Assembly (NCBI RefSeq): GCF_030814835.1
Contig: NZ_JAUSVS010000004.1
Location: 1-64,000 of the forward strand
DNA length: 64,000 bases
Source of the DNA: Caulobacter ginsengisoli
Lineage (GTDB): Bacteria > Pseudomonadota > Alphaproteobacteria > Caulobacterales > Caulobacteraceae
Direction of reading: 5' to 3'
A model generated the notes under the pieces. That model was not told the DNA's origin, searched no databases, and worked only from the letters and a program-made list of their open reading frames with translations. Every line of letters starts with the position of its first letter. The stretch's first letter is position 1. Both the position numbers and the translations under genes were made by a program. Positions 1-8,599 of the stretch are shown piece by piece.

Positions 1-41
1 AGCTCGCCAAGCGCCTGCCGCCCCCGCTCGGCAAAGGCTAA
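1..41 (+). CDS. C-terminal fragment of a gene cut by the window edge
   Basis: The frame opening at base 3 reads LAKRLPPPLGKG and ends at a TAA at 39-41. Only about a dozen residues are inside the window, so no family can be named. It is called because the frame is open to the edge and the next gene lies beyond a repeat. It may be chance. Confidence 0.35.
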   Translation, partial: LAKRLPPPLGKG

Positions 42-90
42 GCCACCCTCTTACCAACCTTCCGCGGCCATCGGCGGCCTTATGCAAAGG

Positions 91-264
91 TCTCCGGAGG
101 GGGAGGGGGACCGCGCCGAAGGCGTGGTGGAGGGGGTTGAAGCTACAACCACTTCTGCCTGCAAATCCGCGGCTGATCGGCTGCGTTCTATCCTGATGGC
201 TGGATGTAGCGTCGGACCCCCTCCACCATGCTCCGCATGGTCCCCCTCCCCCTCCGGGGGAGGA
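91..264. repeat. Palindromic repeat family A, copy 1
   Basis: This is a ~174-bp GC-rich element with inverted ends. The left end reads CCGGAGGGGGAGGGGGACC, and its complement recurs at 239-257, followed by GGGGGAGGA at 256-264. Each end carries an inner hairpin: CGCC-GAA-GGCG on the left and ACCATGC-TCC-GCATGGT on the right. The middle (about 140-210) is less structured. A second copy lies at 48794-48972 in the same orientation. No ORF is credible inside it, so it looks like a MITE- or REP-like non-autonomous element. Confidence 0.8.
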
Positions 265-286
265 TTTGCCGAAAGGCGTCCTGAAA

Positions 287-1045
287 TTACCGCGCCAGCC
301 GCCCGTTCTTCAGCGCCGTCTGGTCGAACGGGAACAGGATCTCCGGGTCGACCGGGTCCAGGCCCTTGAGCAGCTTGCCGGGCGCCAGCTGGTCCAGCAG
401 GTGGCGGATCACCGCCGGGCGGGCCTTCTTCTTCCTGTCGCCGCGCACGCAGGTCCAGGGCGCCACCGCCGTGGAGGTGCGCATCAGCATCTCGTCGCGG
501 GCGCCCGAATAGTCGTCCCACTTCTCCTGGGCGACGGCGTCCAGGGGACTGACCTTCAGGGCCTTGACCGGATCGGTGCGGCGCTCGTCCAGCCGTGAGG
601 CCTGCTCCTCGCGGCTGATGTCCAGCCAGATCTTGATCAGCTTGACCCCGTCCTCGATCAGCATGGTCTCCAGGGTGGTGACCTGGCGCAGGAACAGCTT
701 GTGCTCGGCCTTGGTGCAGAAGCCCATCACCGGCTCGACCCCGGCCCGGTTGTACCAGCTGCGGTTGAACAGCACGATCTCGCCGGCCGCCGGCAGGTGG
801 TCGATATAGCGCTGGAAATACCACTGGCAGCGCTCGCGGTCCGACGGTTTGGGCAGGGAGACCGCCCGGGTGTTTCTCGGCGAAAGGTGCTCGATGATCC
901 GCTTGATCGTGCCGTCCTTGCCGGCGGCGTCGCGGCCCTCGAAGATGACCAGGGCGCGCTCGCCCTTCTCGATCGCCTGCTGCTGCCAGCGCACCAGCGC
1001 CACCTGCAGCTTTTCCATTTCAGCGTTATAGGCCTTGTTTCCCAT
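287..1045 (-). CDS. ppk2: Polyphosphate kinase 2 family protein
   Basis: A 252-aa PPK2-type phosphotransferase, which uses polyphosphate to phosphorylate nucleotides (or the reverse) in the cytoplasm. Walker A is GRDAAGKDG at residues 37-45. The Walker B/lid region is FNRSWYNRAGVEP from residue 93, with Asn94 at a position where some relatives carry Asp. The length suits a single-domain, class I-like PPK2. The start MGNKAYNAEMEKLQ gives the usual short N-terminal helix before the P-loop strand. The gene diverges from rsmE with only 36 bases between starts, and repeat A copy 1 lies just past its 3' end. The substrate nucleotide cannot be read from sequence. Confidence 0.9.
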   Translation of the reverse strand: MGNKAYNAEMEKLQVALVRWQQQAIEKGERALVIFEGRDAAGKDGTIKRIIEHLSPRNTRAVSLPKPSDRERCQWYFQRYIDHLPAAGEIVLFNRSWYNRAGVEPVMGFCTKAEHKLFLRQVTTLETMLIEDGVKLIKIWLDISREEQASRLDERRTDPVKALKVSPLDAVAQEKWDDYSGARDEMLMRTSTAVAPWTCVRGDRKKKARPAVIRHLLDQLAPGKLLKGLDPVDPEILFPFDQTALKNGRLAR

Positions 1046-1081
1046 CCCCCAACCCTAGCCCCAAGCCGAGCCAGGCCGCAA

Positions 1082-1795
1082 ATGATCCGCCTCTTTGTCC
1101 CCGACGATCTTCGCGCCGGCGCCGGGTTGGCGCCGGCCCCGGACCAGGCCCGCTACCTGATCCAGGTCATGCGGCTGGGGATCGGCGACGCCATCGCCGT
1201 GTTCAACGGCCGGGACGGGGAATGGCGCGCGGTGCTGACCGAGGTCGCCAGGCGGGGCTGCCGGCTAACGCTGGAGTCCCAGCTTCGCACACAGGCGGCC
1301 GGTCCCGACCTGGAGCTGGTCATGGCCCTGGTCAAACGGGGACCGCTGGAGACGGTGATCGAGAAGGCCGCCGAGCTGGGGGCGGGCCGGGTGCGGCTGG
1401 TCGCCACACGCCGCACCAACGCCGACAAGGCCAACCTGCCGCGCCTGACCGCCATCGCCATCGAGGCCGCCGAGCAGACCGGCCGGCTGGACGTCCCCGA
1501 AATCGCCGCGCCCGAAAAGCTCGACCGGCTGCTGGACGGCTGGGATCCGGCGCGGCGGCTGCTGTGGTGCGATGAGAGCGGCGCCGCGCCCGCCGCCCTG
1601 GGCGCCCTGGCGGATGGGGGTCCGTGGGCCATCCTGATCGGACCGGAGGGCGGCTTCGCGCCGGAGGAGGCGCAGCGGCTGCGGGCCCTGCCGTTCGTGG
1701 TCCCTGTCTCGTTGGGCCCGCGCATCCTGCGCGCCGACACCGCCGCCATCGCGGCCATGACGCTCTGGCAGGCGAAACTTGGCGATTGGCGCTGA
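1082..1795 (+). CDS. rsmE: 16S rRNA (uracil-1498-N3)-methyltransferase RsmE
   Basis: A 237-aa SPOUT-class methyltransferase that methylates U1498 of 16S rRNA using S-adenosylmethionine. The N-terminal PUA-like part begins MIRLFVPDDL. The C-terminal trefoil-knot signatures are ILIGPEGGFAPEEA and SLGPRILRADTAAI. The family usually has RxETA in the last motif; here it is RADTA, a conservative change. The ATG at 1082 is chosen because it gives the typical N-terminus; the frame stays open farther upstream, antisense to ppk2, but that part has no RsmE-like sequence. Confidence 0.93.
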   Translation: MIRLFVPDDLRAGAGLAPAPDQARYLIQVMRLGIGDAIAVFNGRDGEWRAVLTEVARRGCRLTLESQLRTQAAGPDLELVMALVKRGPLETVIEKAAELGAGRVRLVATRRTNADKANLPRLTAIAIEAAEQTGRLDVPEIAAPEKLDRLLDGWDPARRLLWCDESGAAPAALGALADGGPWAILIGPEGGFAPEEAQRLRALPFVVPVSLGPRILRADTAAIAAMTLWQAKLGDWR

Positions 1796-1939
1796 ATGCC
1801 CAATTCGAGCCACCCGCGCCGCAATGCCGCCCCAGTCTGAGGAGATTCCGAGCGGCGCCTGGAACAAGATTTGCTATAAGGCGTTCGCTGCCGTGCAGCG
1901 CATGGGGGAGAGACCGTCCTGAAACTGTTTGGCATCGCC

Positions 1940-3673
1940 GTGCCGGAGCCGCTCGAGGAAGCGGTGAAGGCGTGCAAGCAGCACCTCGGGACGTCAGCGC
2001 TCTTCAGCGCGCTGATCAACATGCTGTACATCGCCCCCTCCATCTACATGATGCAGGTCTATGACCGGGTGGTGCCGACCGACGGCAAGCTGACCCTGCT
2101 GTTCCTGACCCTCGTCGTCGCCCTGGCCATGATCACCCAGGCCCTGCTGGAGACCATGCGCTCGCGCCTGCTGGCCCGCGCGGGCCTTAGGCTGGACCGG
2201 CTGCTGTCGGGCGACATCCTGGCCCGGCTGATGTCCCAGACCCGGCCGGTCAATGTCGGCCAGGCGATGCGCGAGTTCGACACCCTGCGCCAGACCCTGG
2301 GCGGACCGGCCGCCATCGCCCTGTTCGACGCCCCCTGGACACCGATCTACCTGCTGGTCGCCACCATGATCCACCCGCTGCTGGGCCTGATGACCCTGGT
2401 CGGCGGCGCGATCCTGTTCGGCCTGGCCGTCGGCAACGAGCGGGCCACCAAGCCCGGCCTGATGAAGGCCAACATGGCCAACGCCGCCGCCTATCAGAGC
2501 CAGGACGCGGCCATGGCCAACGGCGAGGTCGTCCGGGCGCTGGGCATGCGCGACGCCATCGTCAACCGCCAGCTGATCGACCGCCGCCAGGGCCTCAGCC
2601 TTCAGACCCAGGCCCAGTTCGCCGGCGGCCGCTGGAGCGCCGCCTCGAAATTCACCCGCATGTTCCTGCAGTCCCTGGCCCTGGGGCTGGGCGCGTACCT
2701 GGCCGTGGAGCGGCAGATCTCCTCGGGCTCGATCATCGCCGCCTCGATCCTGATGAGCCGGGCCCTGCAGCCGGTGGAAATGCTGGTCAGCGCCTGGGCC
2801 AGCGTGCTGCAGGCCCGCAGCGCCCTGACGACCCTGTCCAGCCTCTACGAAAAGACCGTCTCGCCCCATCAGCTGGACCGCACCCAGCTGCCCGACCCGC
2901 GCGGCGAGGTCGAGGTCGAGAAGGTCATCGTCCGCGCCCCGGGCCGCGAGGACTATCTGCTCAAGGCCGTCTCCTTCAAGCTGATCCCCGGCGAGACCAT
3001 CGGGGTGGTCGGGGCCAGCGGCGCGGGCAAGACCACCCTGGCCCGCGTGGTGGCCGGGGCCCTTGTCCCCGACGCCGGCGCGGTGCGTATCGACGGCGCC
3101 AACATGACCGACTGGGACAGCGACAAGCTGGCCCGCCACATCGGCTACCTGCCGCAGGACAGCGCCCTGATGGCCGGCTCGATCAAGGACAATATCTCGC
3201 GCTTCGGCCGCTATGTCGGCGACGACGCCGAGGCCATGGACGCCGACGTCGTCAAGGCGGCCCAGGCCGCCGGCGTGCATGAGATGATCCTCAAGCTGCC
3301 CAAGGGCTACGACTCGGTGCTGGGCCCGATGGGCCGCGGCCTGTCGGCCGGCCAGGCCCAGCGGGTGGCCCTGGCCCGGGCCCTCTATCGCGACCCGGTG
3401 CTGCTGGTGCTGGACGAGCCCAACTCGGCCCTCGACGCCGATGGCGAGGCCAACCTGACCCGGGCCCTGCAGGGGGCCAAGGCGCGGGGCGCCACCATCA
3501 TGATCGTCGCCCACCGCACCGGCATCCTGGCCGGGGCCGACCGACTGATGGTGCTGCGCGACGGCGCCATCGAGCGGCTGGGCCCCAAGGACGAGGTGCT
3601 CGACAAGCTGGCCGGCAAGGAGACCAAGCCACAGGGCAATGTGGTCCGTATTGAAGGAACCGCCCGCCCGTGA
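1940..3673 (+). CDS. Type I secretion ABC transporter (PrtD/RsaD-like permease-ATPase)
   Basis: A 577-aa fused membrane/ATPase subunit of a type I secretion system that would export a C-terminally signalled protein through the inner membrane. Residues ~30-300 form the membrane domain, with the PrtD-like stretch LYIAPSIYMMQVYDRV near the start. The nucleotide-binding domain has Walker A GASGAGKTT (~357-365), signature LSAGQAQR (~467) and Walker B VLLVLDEPNSALD. There is no peptidase C39 domain. The GTG at 1940 is used; the true start could differ by a few codons because no clear Shine-Dalgarno (SD) sequence is visible. The stop overlaps the GTG of the HlyD partner. Confidence 0.9.
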   Translation: MPEPLEEAVKACKQHLGTSALFSALINMLYIAPSIYMMQVYDRVVPTDGKLTLLFLTLVVALAMITQALLETMRSRLLARAGLRLDRLLSGDILARLMSQTRPVNVGQAMREFDTLRQTLGGPAAIALFDAPWTPIYLLVATMIHPLLGLMTLVGGAILFGLAVGNERATKPGLMKANMANAAAYQSQDAAMANGEVVRALGMRDAIVNRQLIDRRQGLSLQTQAQFAGGRWSAASKFTRMFLQSLALGLGAYLAVERQISSGSIIAASILMSRALQPVEMLVSAWASVLQARSALTTLSSLYEKTVSPHQLDRTQLPDPRGEVEVEKVIVRAPGREDYLLKAVSFKLIPGETIGVVGASGAGKTTLARVVAGALVPDAGAVRIDGANMTDWDSDKLARHIGYLPQDSALMAGSIKDNISRFGRYVGDDAEAMDADVVKAAQAAGVHEMILKLPKGYDSVLGPMGRGLSAGQAQRVALARALYRDPVLLVLDEPNSALDADGEANLTRALQGAKARGATIMIVAHRTGILAGADRLMVLRDGAIERLGPKDEVLDKLAGKETKPQGNVVRIEGTARP

Positions 3674-5043
3674 CCGCCGCTGCTGACGCTCCGCTGCCGC
3701 CCATCAGCATGGGGGACGAGCCCGTCCCCGATCTGATGGCCGATGACGCCAAATTCGAAATGCGCTGGGGCGGGGCGATCGCCTTCGGCTTCTTCGTGCT
3801 GTTCCTGGGCTGGGCCGCCATCACCCCGCTGGACGCCGGCGCCTATGCGGTGGGCTCCATCGCCGTCACCGGCAACCGCCAGGCCGTGCAGTACCGCGAA
3901 GGCGGCACGGTCACCGCCCTCTACGCCAAGGACGGCGACACGGTGAAGAAGGGCCAGCTGCTGGCCGAGATCTCCACCGACGAGCTGCGCGGCGCCGAGC
4001 GCGGCATCGCCGCCCAGACCATCACCCTGCTGGCCCAGCGGGCCCGGCTGATGGCCGAGCGCGACGGCCGGGCCGGCTTCGCCGCCCCGCCGGAATTCGC
4101 CGCCCTGACCGGCGAGGACCGCCAGACCGCCAACGACGCCATGATCATGCAGCGCAAGCAGTTCGAGGTGCGGCGCCTGTCCCTGGTCACCCAGCAGGGC
4201 GTGCTGAACCAGCGGATCAGCCAGCTCTCGGAACAGATCAACGGTTTCAACCGCCAGCTGGACGCCAACCGCCAGCAGCAGAAGCTGATCGCCGACGAGC
4301 TGGTCGGCATGAAGAAGCTGCGCGATCAGGGCTATGCCCCGGAGAACCGCGTCCGGTCCCTGGAACGCGACGCCGCGGGTCTCGCCGGCGAGGACGGCTC
4401 CTACCAGGCCCAGATCGCCCGCTCCGGCGAGGCGATCGGCGAGGCCAAGATGCAGGGCGTCTCCCTCATCCGGCAGATGCAGGAAGAGGTCGCCACCCAG
4501 CTGCGCGACGTGCAGGTGCAGCTGGACGAACTGCAGCCCAAATGGATTTCCGCCAAGCAGCAGCTGGCCCGGGCCGAGGTCCGCGCCCCGGCCAGCGGCA
4601 AGGTGATCGGCACCACCATCTTCACCGTCGGCGGCGTTGTCTCGCCCGGCCAGGTGTTGATGGAGATCGTGCCGCAGGACAAGGCGCTGATCATCGCCGC
4701 CAACGTCAAGCCGGACGACGCCGATGACCTGCGGGTCGGCCAGAAGACCCAGATCCGCTTTTCCGCCCTGCATGAGCGCGACCTGCCCATCCTGATGGGC
4801 CGGGTCATGGAGGTGTCCCCCGACGCCTTCACCGACGAGAAGAGCGGCCAGCGCTACTTCAAGGCCCAGGTCAGCGTGCCGCCCGAGGAGCTGGCCAAGA
4901 TCGTCAAGGTGCGCGGCACGGCCACGGGCCTGACCCCCGGCCTGCCGGTCCAGGTGCTGATCCCGCTCGAGAAGCGCACGGCCCTGGCCTATCTGTTCGA
5001 GCCCCTGCTGCAGACCTTCTGGAAGGCCGGCCGCGAGCACTGA
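3670..5043 (+). CDS. HlyD/PrtE-family type I secretion periplasmic adaptor
   Basis: A 457-aa membrane-fusion protein linking the ABC exporter to an outer-membrane channel. It has a cytoplasmic N-terminus, one TM segment (IAFGFFVLFLGWAAI, ~residues 37-51), half-lipoyl motifs flanking a long Gln/Arg-rich coiled coil (~140-290), then the second lipoyl half (VRAPASGKVIGTTIFTVGGVV) and beta-barrel region. It starts with GTG, overlapping the previous stop by 4 bases (GTGA), so the two are translationally coupled. Neither a TolC-like protein nor an RTX substrate is encoded in this window. Confidence 0.9.
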   Translation: MTAAADAPLPPISMGDEPVPDLMADDAKFEMRWGGAIAFGFFVLFLGWAAITPLDAGAYAVGSIAVTGNRQAVQYREGGTVTALYAKDGDTVKKGQLLAEISTDELRGAERGIAAQTITLLAQRARLMAERDGRAGFAAPPEFAALTGEDRQTANDAMIMQRKQFEVRRLSLVTQQGVLNQRISQLSEQINGFNRQLDANRQQQKLIADELVGMKKLRDQGYAPENRVRSLERDAAGLAGEDGSYQAQIARSGEAIGEAKMQGVSLIRQMQEEVATQLRDVQVQLDELQPKWISAKQQLARAEVRAPASGKVIGTTIFTVGGVVSPGQVLMEIVPQDKALIIAANVKPDDADDLRVGQKTQIRFSALHERDLPILMGRVMEVSPDAFTDEKSGQRYFKAQVSVPPEELAKIVKVRGTATGLTPGLPVQVLIPLEKRTALAYLFEPLLQTFWKAGREH

Positions 5044-5059
5044 TTTCCGGGACCCGCTC

Positions 5060-5665
5060 TTGCGTACAGAGCTGCATCAGGCCCGCCGCGACCGGATCCT
5101 GGACGTGGCGGCCGCCACCTTCGCCGAGTTCGGCTACGAGCGGACCAAGGTCGAGACCCTGGCCCACGACGCCCAGGTCTCGACGGCCACCGTCTACAAC
5201 TATTTCCGCACCAAGCCGGCCATCTTCGCCGCCGTCGTGGAGCGCGCCCTGGCCCCGTTCCTGGGCCTGTTCGACGAGATCGAGACCGATGAGGGCCCGG
5301 CCGAGGCCGTGCTGCTGGCCTATGCGCGCCTCTATTTCCGCTTCATGTCCGACCCGCGCATCCGCGGCGTCTACCGCACCGTCAGCGCCGAGGTGGCCCG
5401 CGAGCCGCATCTGGGCCAGACCCTCTACAACCAGGCGCACGGCATCCTGGGCGGAGCGCTGCGGCGACTGCTGAGCCGGTTCGCCGGCCGGGGCGAGCTG
5501 GTTTTCGACGACGTCGCCGTCACCGCCCGCATCCTGCAGGGCATGCTGGAGCATGTGACCCTGACCATCCCACTGCTGACCAGCGACGACGCCCAGCCGC
5601 TGCATCCCGAGGACAGCTACTGCGTCGAGGCGGTGCGGGTCTTCCTGGCCGCCTACGGCCGCTAG
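5060..5665 (+). CDS. TetR/AcrR-family regulator
   Basis: A 201-aa regulator with an N-terminal HTH (RRDRILDVAAATFAEFGYERTKVETLAHDAQVSTATVYNYF split over residues ~8-48) and a helical ligand-binding C-terminal domain. A TTG start is used 16 bases after the adaptor stop, so it is probably the last gene of the secretion operon and may autoregulate it. The end converges with the following hydrolase: the two stop codons share one CTAG tetranucleotide (5662-5665). Confidence 0.87.
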   Translation: MRTELHQARRDRILDVAAATFAEFGYERTKVETLAHDAQVSTATVYNYFRTKPAIFAAVVERALAPFLGLFDEIETDEGPAEAVLLAYARLYFRFMSDPRIRGVYRTVSAEVAREPHLGQTLYNQAHGILGGALRRLLSRFAGRGELVFDDVAVTARILQGMLEHVTLTIPLLTSDDAQPLHPEDSYCVEAVRVFLAAYGR

Positions 5666-6420
5666 AGGCCCGCCAGGAACCCCAGCACCGCCGCATTGAA
5701 CGCCGCCGGCTGGTCGATATTGGCCGCGTGGCCGGCGTCCGGCAGGACAACCTTCGTCGCCCCAGGAATCTTGGCGGCCATGTAGTCGCTGGCGGCCAGG
5801 AAGGGCGTGTCGTTGGCCCCGACCAGCACCAGGGACGGGACCTTCACGTTCGGCAGGCTGTCGATAACCGCCGAATTGCGCTGGGCCAGCATGCCGCGCG
5901 CCGCCCGGGCCAGGCCGTCGGCGGTGCGGTGGCTGGCGATGGCGACCTCGCCGCCGGCCCGTTTGGCTCTAGCCAGGCCCTCGGTTTCCCAGCCCTTTGC
6001 GGTGCGCTTGGACGTCTCGTTCCAGGCGTCGCGGGCCTCGTCCTTGCGGAAGCCCGGACCGGTGTCGATGATCAGCAGGGCCTTCACCCGGTCGGGATGG
6101 GCCCGGTTGAAGGCCAGCGACATGTAGCCGCCCAGCGACAGCCCGCCGACCACCGCCCTGTCCACGCCCACCGTGTCGAGGATGGCGGTCATGTCGTCGA
6201 CGGTCAGAGCCTCGGAATAAAGGGCGTCATCGGCCGGGGAGTCGGAGCGGGCGTGGCCGCGCATGTCCCAGAGGATCAGACTATGTTCCTTTGAGAGCGC
6301 CTGGACCTGGCCGGCCCACATCTCGCCGCTGGCGCTGTAGCCGTGGGTCAGCAGGATGGCGGGGCCCGAGCCGTGGACCTCGTAATAGATGTTCACGCCA
6401 TCGCGGTTCAGTAGGCTCAT
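5662..6420 (-). CDS. Alpha/beta-fold hydrolase
   Basis: A 252-aa cytoplasmic alpha/beta hydrolase. The oxyanion region is LLTHGYSASGEMW, the nucleophile elbow GLSLGG puts Ser95 at the active site, and the C-terminal LPDAGHAANID supplies the catalytic His. There is no signal peptide. The start overlaps the stop of the upstream acyl-CoA dehydrogenase gene by ATGA (6417-6420). With the dehydrogenase and the TauD-like oxygenase it forms a leftward catabolic operon; the substrate is unknown, though a lactone, thioester or ester hydrolase would fit. Confidence 0.88.
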   Translation of the reverse strand: MSLLNRDGVNIYYEVHGSGPAILLTHGYSASGEMWAGQVQALSKEHSLILWDMRGHARSDSPADDALYSEALTVDDMTAILDTVGVDRAVVGGLSLGGYMSLAFNRAHPDRVKALLIIDTGPGFRKDEARDAWNETSKRTAKGWETEGLARAKRAGGEVAIASHRTADGLARAARGMLAQRNSAVIDSLPNVKVPSLVLVGANDTPFLAASDYMAAKIPGATKVVLPDAGHAANIDQPAAFNAAVLGFLAGL

Positions 6421-7583
6421 CGCTTCAGTCCCATCCGGTTGCGGGCAATCACCCAGCGGTGGACTTCGCTTGGGCCGTCATAGATGCGCATGGTGCGGAC
6501 CTGGCTGGCCATGAACTGCAGCGGCAGCTCCTTGGTCATGCCCATTGCCCCGAAGGCCTGCATGGCGTTGTCGATGACCTCCCAGGCCAGCTCGGTGCCG
6601 AACACCTTGAGCATGGAGATCTCGGAGCGGACATCGCGGCCCTGGTCGATCTTCCAGGCGACGTCATAGGCCATCAGCCGGCAGGCATGGATCTTGGTGG
6701 CGGCGTCGGCCACCCACCACTGCACCGCCTGGCGGTCGGAGAGCTTCTGGCCGAAGGTCACCCGCTGGCCGGCATGCTCGACCATCATGTCCAGGGCCCG
6801 CTCGGCCAGGGCATAGCCCCAGATGCCCATCTGCAGGCGGCGGGTGGAAAGCCGCGTCTGCATCGGCGCGAAGCCCTCGCCCTCCTTGCCCAGCAGCTTG
6901 GAGCCGGGGATGCGGCAATCCTCATAGACCACCTCGTAGGTGGTCTGGCCGCCGATCATCGGGATGGCCCGCAGCACGTTGAAGCCGGGCGTGCCCTTAT
7001 CGACCAGGAAGGCCGATATGCCGCCCCGAGCGCCCTTCTCGGCGTCGGTCACCGCCATGGTGACGGTGAAGTCGGCGTAGGAGGCCTTGCTGATCCAGAT
7101 CTTGCGGCCCTTGATCACCCAGTCGTCGCCGTCGCGAACCGCCTTGGTGATCATCCCGGCCGGGTCGGCGCCCGCGCCGGGCTCGGAAATGGCGATGGCC
7201 GAGATGGCCTCGCCGGCCACGTAGGGGGCCAGATACTGGGCCCGCTGCGCCTCGTTCACCGTGGCCATCAGCATGCGCAGGTTCGGGGAATCCGGCGGCA
7301 GGACATAGGGGGTGATGGTGCGGCCCATCTCCTCATAGACCCCGACCATGGCCACCATCGGCAGGTCGGCGCCGCCGACATCCTCCGGCGCATCCAGGCC
7401 CCAGAGGCCGAGCGCCTTGGAGGCCTCGTCGACCGGCGCCAGTTCTTCCTTGGTCAGCGAGACCGGCTGGCCCTTGGCGTCGCGGTCGAGGATGACCCCC
7501 TCCAGGGGGATCAGCCGGTCGCGCACGAAGCGGGCGACCAGGTCCTTGAGCATGCGGTGTTCTTCGGCGAGTTCGAAGTCCAA
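6417..7583 (-). CDS. Acyl-CoA dehydrogenase (ACAD10/11-like)
   Basis: A 388-aa FAD-dependent acyl-CoA dehydrogenase. It begins MDFELAEEHRMLKDLVARF, has the FAD/substrate motif AISEPGAGADPAG in the middle, and ends with RIYDGPSEVHRWVIARN. The C-terminal YDGPSEVH, rather than the YEGT of medium-chain enzymes, places it near the ACAD10/11 group. It lies 18 bases downstream of the TauD-like gene and overlaps the hydrolase gene, so the three are probably co-transcribed. The acyl chain used is not evident. Confidence 0.9.
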   Translation of the reverse strand: MDFELAEEHRMLKDLVARFVRDRLIPLEGVILDRDAKGQPVSLTKEELAPVDEASKALGLWGLDAPEDVGGADLPMVAMVGVYEEMGRTITPYVLPPDSPNLRMLMATVNEAQRAQYLAPYVAGEAISAIAISEPGAGADPAGMITKAVRDGDDWVIKGRKIWISKASYADFTVTMAVTDAEKGARGGISAFLVDKGTPGFNVLRAIPMIGGQTTYEVVYEDCRIPGSKLLGKEGEGFAPMQTRLSTRRLQMGIWGYALAERALDMMVEHAGQRVTFGQKLSDRQAVQWWVADAATKIHACRLMAYDVAWKIDQGRDVRSEISMLKVFGTELAWEVIDNAMQAFGAMGMTKELPLQFMASQVRTMRIYDGPSEVHRWVIARNRMGLKR

Positions 7584-7601
7584 GCCGTATCCTTCCCTGG
7601 T

Positions 7602-8456
7602 TCAGGCGGCGATGGGCGTCTCGCCCGCGACGGTGACGCGGTGCATCACCCGGCGGTGACCATCGTAGCCTCCCGTCGCGTTATGCAAGGCGCAGCGGTT
7701 GTCCCACATGATCAACATGTCGGGCCGCCATTTGTGGCGGTAGATGAAGGCCTCCTGCAGCATATGCTTGTAGAGGAAGCCCAGCAGGTTTCCCGACTCC
7801 GCCTCGGTCATGCCGGCGATCCCCAGGGTGTAGATCGGGTTGACGAACAGGCTCTTGCGACCGCTCACCGGGTGCACGCGAACCAGCGGATGCTCCTGCT
7901 GCGCGTCGGCCTCGGAGCAGTTGATGATCTCCATGGAGCGATGGCCGGCCGGTTCGTAGGCATACACCCCCTGGGCGCCATAGGGTCGCGTGGCCGAATG
8001 GATGGTGGTGAGACCAGAGAGAAGTTTCTGCATCACCGGGCTGAGGGTCTCGTAGGCGCGATAGGCGTCGGCGAACTCGGTGTCGCCGCCGACCGGCGGG
8101 ACGATCTTGGCATGCAGGATGGTGGCGGCGGGCGGGGCGGGCTGGAAGCTCCAGTCGCTGTGCCAGGCGCCGCCGAACACGCTGGCCGTTTCGGTGGGCT
8201 CGCGGCGGACTTCCAGGATGTGGGGGCGGTCGGCCAGGGGCTTCACATAGGGGTCGTGGCCGAAGCCGCCGAACTGCAGGGTGAAGGCCTCCAGCTGGTC
8301 GTGGTCGAGCGGCTGATCGGGGAACCAGACCACCGAATGGGCGGCCCAGGCAGCCTTGACCTCGGCCAGGGTGTCGGCCGGCAGCGGCCTGGAAATGTCG
8401 AGGCCGGTGATCTCGGCGCCGAAACCGGACGGGTTGGCCGTGACGGTGATGCTCAT
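7602..8456 (-). CDS. TauD/TfdA-family Fe(II)/2-oxoglutarate dioxygenase
   Basis: A 284-aa dioxygenase of the taurine/alkylsulfonate/2,4-D type. The iron ligands are visible as WHSDWSF (His99, Asp101) and the distal His258 in DNRCALHNATGGY; the 2-oxoglutarate-binding Arg is Arg269 in HRRVMHR. It is the first gene of the leftward operon with the acyl-CoA dehydrogenase and hydrolase. No sulfonate transporter is nearby, so taurine specificity should not be assumed. The start MSITVTANPSGFGAEI is the usual family N-terminus. Confidence 0.9.
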   Translation of the reverse strand: MSITVTANPSGFGAEITGLDISRPLPADTLAEVKAAWAAHSVVWFPDQPLDHDQLEAFTLQFGGFGHDPYVKPLADRPHILEVRREPTETASVFGGAWHSDWSFQPAPPAATILHAKIVPPVGGDTEFADAYRAYETLSPVMQKLLSGLTTIHSATRPYGAQGVYAYEPAGHRSMEIINCSEADAQQEHPLVRVHPVSGRKSLFVNPIYTLGIAGMTEAESGNLLGFLYKHMLQEAFIYRHKWRPDMLIMWDNRCALHNATGGYDGHRRVMHRVTVAGETPIAA

Positions 8457-8599
8457 CGCCTCCCCTTTATTTTTTGGCGCTGGCCGTAAACCTTGCGCGA
8501 GCCCCGATTGTCTCCCACCTGCTGAGCAGCGTAAAGATCGCGGCCGTTCGGGGAATTGGGCCCTCGCCGGACAGCAAGATGAGCCTGGGAGGGCAAGGA

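Noticed and set aside
6291..8489. A 732-codon plus-strand open frame
   Set aside because: It is antisense to the hydrolase, acyl-CoA dehydrogenase and TauD-like genes, all with clear motifs. Its translation is Gly/His/Asp-rich shadow sequence typical of high-GC DNA.
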